Source: Thiomicrorhabdus sp963677355
Lineage (GTDB): Bacteria > Pseudomonadota > Gammaproteobacteria > Thiomicrospirales > Thiomicrospiraceae
Direction: 5' to 3'
DNA: 64,000 bases
Assembly: GCA_963677355.2 (NCBI GenBank)
Contig: CAXXXQ010000002.1
Span: 1,054,001-1,118,000, forward strand
This document shows, one piece after another, positions 61,307-64,000 of this stretch. The notes below the pieces were generated by a model, which did no database searches, was not told the origin of the DNA, and worked only from the letters and a program-made list of their open reading frames with translations. The position numbers and the translations under genes were made by a program. Within the stretch, counting starts at the first letter, position 1, and each line of letters opens with the position of its first letter.

Positions 61307-62749
61307 TTATTTTGAACCGGAAGCATTATCGGCCGACTGACTACGTTTGCGATAAAAGTTGCGATTACGGCGCTGACGGCGGCGGCGTTTCGGCTTCTCA
61401 ACCTCATTGGCAAAAGCCACCTGATCAACCGGGCTCTTGCTCTGATAGGTTGTCCACCAGTCAAATACCTCTTCCATCTCGGTCTCACCAGCCAAAACCC
61501 TAATACCTAAAAAGTCGTAAGCCGCTCTAAATCGAGGGTGCTCCCGTAACTTCACAGCACGATCTCCGTGTCGTTTAGGCAAACGGTATTGCAGGTTCCA
61601 GATATCGCGAATCTGTGCAGTAAAACGTTTAGGAATGGCCGTGCGTAACACTTGCTGCTCAATGACATCGTTTGCCGCCGCATACAATGCATCCTGATGG
61701 GCAAAGCCTTCATCCATAAAATACTGTTTACGTTGCAACATCGGCTCCCAAAGCATCGCCGAGAACAAAAAAGCAGGATTGACCGACTTGCCTTCCTGAA
61801 TACGTTTATCGGTACTTTTCAGAGCTTCGATTACCAACATTCGTGGGTAACCGTCTTTTTCTTTGGACAAAACCTCTTCCGTTAGCGGGAAAAGATGTTC
61901 GAAGATGTGATAATGGCGTAATTTTTCAAAGACTTCAATCGCTTGACCGCTGTGAAAAAGTTTAAGCACCTCTTCAAACATACGCGCATTCGAGACGTCT
62001 TGTAATAGAGGAGCCAATTCAACAATCGGTTTTTCCGTCCGTTTTTCAATTTTAAAACCTAATTTAGCCGCAAAACGGATGGCACGAATCAAACGCACCG
62101 GGTCTTCACGATAACGAGTAACCGGATCGCCAATCAGGCGAATTTGCCCTTTTTTAATATCTTTCAGACCACCGGTATAATCGGTAATCGAAAAAGTTCT
62201 AATATCGTAATAGAGCGCATTTACCGTGAAATCCCTGCGCCAGACATCCTCTTCGATTGAGCCGTAGACATTATCTCTAAGCAGACGACCGCTATCGTCG
62301 ACTTGACGCGCCGGACCGGAAGCTTTGCCGTTACGACCGAATCGGTCTTTGCGTCCTCCGCCGTCGCCCTGACCACGAAAAGTCGCCACTTCAATGATCA
62401 TACGACCAAAGCGGACATGCGCCAGACGGAAGCGACGACCGATCAAACGGCAGCGCTGTCTGAAAACCGATTTCACCTGATCCGGTTCCGCATTGGTAAC
62501 CACATCAAAATCTTTAGGTTCAAGCCCTAGTAATAAATCGCGAACACAGCCACCAACCAGATAGCCGTCGTAACCCGACCTTTTTAAACCATATAAAACA
62601 TCCAAAGCAGATTTATCGATTTGCTTACGGGAAATACCGTGTTTCTGACGTTTAACCACAACGGGACTGATTTTAGCCGTCGAACCGGACTGCGGAAGGT
62701 CTTTGGTACGTGAAAAGAAAGCGCTGATTTTACGAATGATTCGTTGCAT
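61307..62749 (-). CDS. pcnB: Poly(A) polymerase PcnB
   Basis: 480 residues. Nucleotidyltransferase motif GYDGYLVGGCVRDLLLG and catalytic DFDVVTNA near 75-80, followed by RRFRLAHVRFG and the RNA-binding helices (~220-430). Presence of the bacterial PAP type loop and an Arg-rich tail (KRRRRQRRNRNFYRKR) favours PcnB over a CCA-adding enzyme. It adds 3' poly(A) tails that promote RNA decay. First gene of pcnB-folK-panB-panC-motA-motB. Confidence 0.88.
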   Translation of the reverse strand: MQRIIRKISAFFSRTKDLPQSGSTAKISPVVVKRQKHGISRKQIDKSALDVLYGLKRSGYDGYLVGGCVRDLLLGLEPKDFDVVTNAEPDQVKSVFRQRCRLIGRRFRLAHVRFGRMIIEVATFRGQGDGGGRKDRFGRNGKASGPARQVDDSGRLLRDNVYGSIEEDVWRRDFTVNALYYDIRTFSITDYTGGLKDIKKGQIRLIGDPVTRYREDPVRLIRAIRFAAKLGFKIEKRTEKPIVELAPLLQDVSNARMFEEVLKLFHSGQAIEVFEKLRHYHIFEHLFPLTEEVLSKEKDGYPRMLVIEALKSTDKRIQEGKSVNPAFLFSAMLWEPMLQRKQYFMDEGFAHQDALYAAANDVIEQQVLRTAIPKRFTAQIRDIWNLQYRLPKRHGDRAVKLREHPRFRAAYDFLGIRVLAGETEMEEVFDWWTTYQSKSPVDQVAFANEVEKPKRRRRQRRNRNFYRKRSQSADNASGSK

Positions 62750-62876
62750 AAATTTTATTGAAATTAGACATTTACTGAATTGGCATCCATTTTAGCGTGT
62801 TTTATAGATACTTCAATCAAATAGGGGGTTTTAGGCATGAATTGATGCCAATACACCACTAAATTGTTCGAAATAG

Positions 62877-62895
62877 AAAACCGTCTTGCGGTTTT
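62877..62895. other. Hairpin between divergent pcnB and the tetR-type gene
   Basis: AAAACCG / CGGTTTT, 7-bp stem with a five-base loop, directly beside the TAGAAT operators. It resembles the hairpin between cheV and flgA. Weak terminator or binding site. Confidence 0.35.
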
Positions 62896-62924
62896 AGAAT
62901 GATTATTCTAGAATTAAAATTCTA
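62895..62924. promoter_or_regulatory. Two overlapping palindromic operators upstream of the tetR-type gene
   Basis: TAGAAT-N4-ATTCTA occurs twice, at 62895-62910 and 62909-62924, sharing two bases, with centres 14 bp apart. Both arms are perfect. They lie 26-55 bases before the regulator ATG, which is typical of TetR self-regulation. Confidence 0.65.
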
Positions 62925-62949
62925 ATTGGCTATATACATGTAAAGACGC

Positions 62950-63537
62950 ATGACGACATTCCTTGACCCAAACAATAGCACCACGCGCTCAAAGATTCTC
63001 AATAGCGCCCTCATCCTATTTGTCGAAAAAGGATTCTTTAATACCTCTATTACTGACTTGGTAAAGCACTCCGGCGTCAGTACCGGCTCCATTTACCACA
63101 GTTTCAAAGATAAACAGGATTTGGCGGAAAATCTGATCAACGAATTGATCACCTACATACAACAAGAACAAGACGAGATTCTTGCCCAATACAGAACCTG
63201 CTGGGACCGCTACTATCACCTATGTAAATGGATAATCGAAAACGCCGAGCAAAAACCGCACATGATGCAGTTCATTCTCAAAGCCCAGCACCAAGAGTTT
63301 ATGCCTGACCGGCCACCGATCTGCTCATCCAAACCTTTTTTAAATCTGCGTGATGTAATCCGCAGCGGCATTGAAGACGGCGAATTAAAAGAAATGGACT
63401 TAATGGTCGCCGCCGCCATCTCATTCGGCGGCACCTTAAGACTTGTTCAGCTAGGACTGGACGGACTACTGGAACGCCCTTTAAGCAGTTATCTGGAAGA
63501 GATAACCGCAACCACATGGCAGGCCATTAGCCGCTGA
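62950..63537 (+). CDS. TetR-family transcription regulator
   Basis: 195 residues. The N-terminal HTH has RSKILNSALILFVEKGFFNT and VKHSGVSTGSIYHSFKDKQD, the TetR DNA-binding signature. The ligand domain (~70-190) is helical and resembles the Tet_C-type regulators of small-molecule response. Ligand unknown. It probably controls itself and the exported metallo-beta-lactamase-fold gene 39 bases downstream through the paired operators upstream. Confidence 0.88.
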   Translation: MTTFLDPNNSTTRSKILNSALILFVEKGFFNTSITDLVKHSGVSTGSIYHSFKDKQDLAENLINELITYIQQEQDEILAQYRTCWDRYYHLCKWIIENAEQKPHMMQFILKAQHQEFMPDRPPICSSKPFLNLRDVIRSGIEDGELKEMDLMVAAAISFGGTLRLVQLGLDGLLERPLSSYLEEITATTWQAISR

Positions 63538-63576
63538 ATCGAATTCCCCCAAATACTATCAACGAAGAGGTATGAC

Positions 63577-64000
63577 ATGAAGAAACTTAACCGAGTTTTA
63601 CTACTGGCTTTGAGCGCCGGTTTAAGTACGCAAGCAATGGCGAATGCCGAAAATGACACCTATATTCAAGGTTTCGAATCCTATGCGCAGGACTTAAAAA
63701 CACACGGTGCCGACGGTTTGATGAGCGAAGCGATCGAAACCTATGCCGACGATGTCTCTAAAACACAGAGTCAAGCCGGTTATATCGGACCTAAACTGCA
63801 CCTTCCCGAGCCAACTAAAGTCGCGGACGGCGTTTATACCATCGTCGGTAGCCTGATCTGGCACAACCCGAGCAATTACGGCTTAAATAACAACTTGACC
63901 TTCATCGAATTTGAAGATGGAGTATTCGTATTCAATGCAGGGCCTAACCCTGCTGTTGCCGCGGCTTTCCACAGAGTGATTAAAGAACACACCAAAAAAC
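63577..64000 (+). CDS. Exported metallo-beta-lactamase-fold protein (partial, runs off the right edge)
   Basis: 141 codons visible from ATG 63577, with GAGG seven bases upstream. Residues 1-23 are a signal peptide (LLLALSAGLSTQAMA). The segment VADGVYTIVGSLIWHNPSNY and NNLTFIEFEDGVFVFNAGPN is the first strand pair of a metallo-beta-lactamase fold, of the kind found in SoxH/quinoprotein-relay proteins. The H-x-H-x-D-H metal motif would lie just past the edge, so activity cannot be judged. Confidence 0.7.
   Translation, partial: MKKLNRVLLLALSAGLSTQAMANAENDTYIQGFESYAQDLKTHGADGLMSEAIETYADDVSKTQSQAGYIGPKLHLPEPTKVADGVYTIVGSLIWHNPSNYGLNNNLTFIEFEDGVFVFNAGPNPAVAAAFHRVIKEHTKK

Noticed and set aside
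57003..62749. panD as part of the panBC operon
   Set aside because: panD is on the opposite strand, with its own promoter-like sequence and a bidirectional terminator between it and motB.
61307..62749. CCA-adding enzyme instead of PcnB
   Set aside because: Position before folK, length, RNA-binding region and the basic tail fit poly(A) polymerase; a CCA enzyme would usually carry an HD domain or a different head region.

Overview
The window looks like a chromosomal segment of a motile, autotrophic gammaproteobacterium. Polar-type flagellar genes (FleQ/FleS-like regulators, FlgT and FlgP, sodium-type MotA/MotB) stand beside fructose-bisphosphatase, pyrophosphatase and PEP carboxylase genes. 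The protein sequences resemble marine sulfur oxidizers of the Thiomicrospira / Hydrogenovibrio / Thiomicrorhabdus group. This placement rests on family resemblance, not on a marker gene. I see no rRNA, tRNA, insertion sequence, prophage or CRISPR array.

Layout. Positions 1-7473 (minus strand) hold the flagellar regulator and filament block: a sensor kinase cut by the left edge (fleS-like), a short fleQ-like activator, a fliT-like gene, fliS, fliD, two flaG genes and two near-identical short flagellin genes. Positions 7805-16582 hold a compact pseudaminic acid operon (pseB, pseC, pseF, pseG, pseH, pseI), a linked methyltransferase and a Maf-type flagellin glycosyltransferase. A lytic transglycosylase gene (16608-17885) lies just upstream of pseB. 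Positions 17942-28607 hold the rod, ring and hook genes flgB to flgL. Sigma-54 type -24/-12 promoters split them into three units: flgBCDE, flgFGH and flgIJKL. Next come flgT and cheV (minus), then divergent flgA, flgM and flgN (plus) and a PilZ-domain protein. A second minus-strand cluster (33886-37801) holds flgP with three unfamiliar envelope proteins and an LpoA/LppC-like periplasmic protein.

Positions 37814-64000 are mainly housekeeping: a frameshifted pepN, pal, an FNR-type regulator, a sugar kinase fused to a Rieske domain, rlmB and rnr, a lipoamide-dehydrogenase-like flavoprotein, mltF, thiI, fbp, ppa, ppc, panD, motA/motB, panC, panB, folK, pcnB, a tetR-type regulator and the start of a metallo-beta-lactamase-fold protein.

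How it works together. The sigma-54 promoters would drive basal body and hook genes. Sigma-28 type promoters (TAAAGTTT-N11-GCCGATAA) precede fliD, one flagellin gene and flgM. Pseudaminic acid made by the pse operon would be put on the short flagellins by Maf. FlgJ lacks its muramidase half, so the transglycosylase beside flgL is a plausible replacement.

Least expected signals: (1) a candidate FNR-activated small RNA just downstream of fnr, with a perfect FNR box exactly at -41.5; (2) a PfkB kinase-Rieske fusion; (3) a near-consensus sigma-28 promoter pointing against the flagellar genes in the flgH-flgI gap; (4) a terminator hairpin whose stem carries the ribosome binding site of the next gene; (5) a FleQ homologue without its N-terminal domain and with changed c-di-GMP contact residues.
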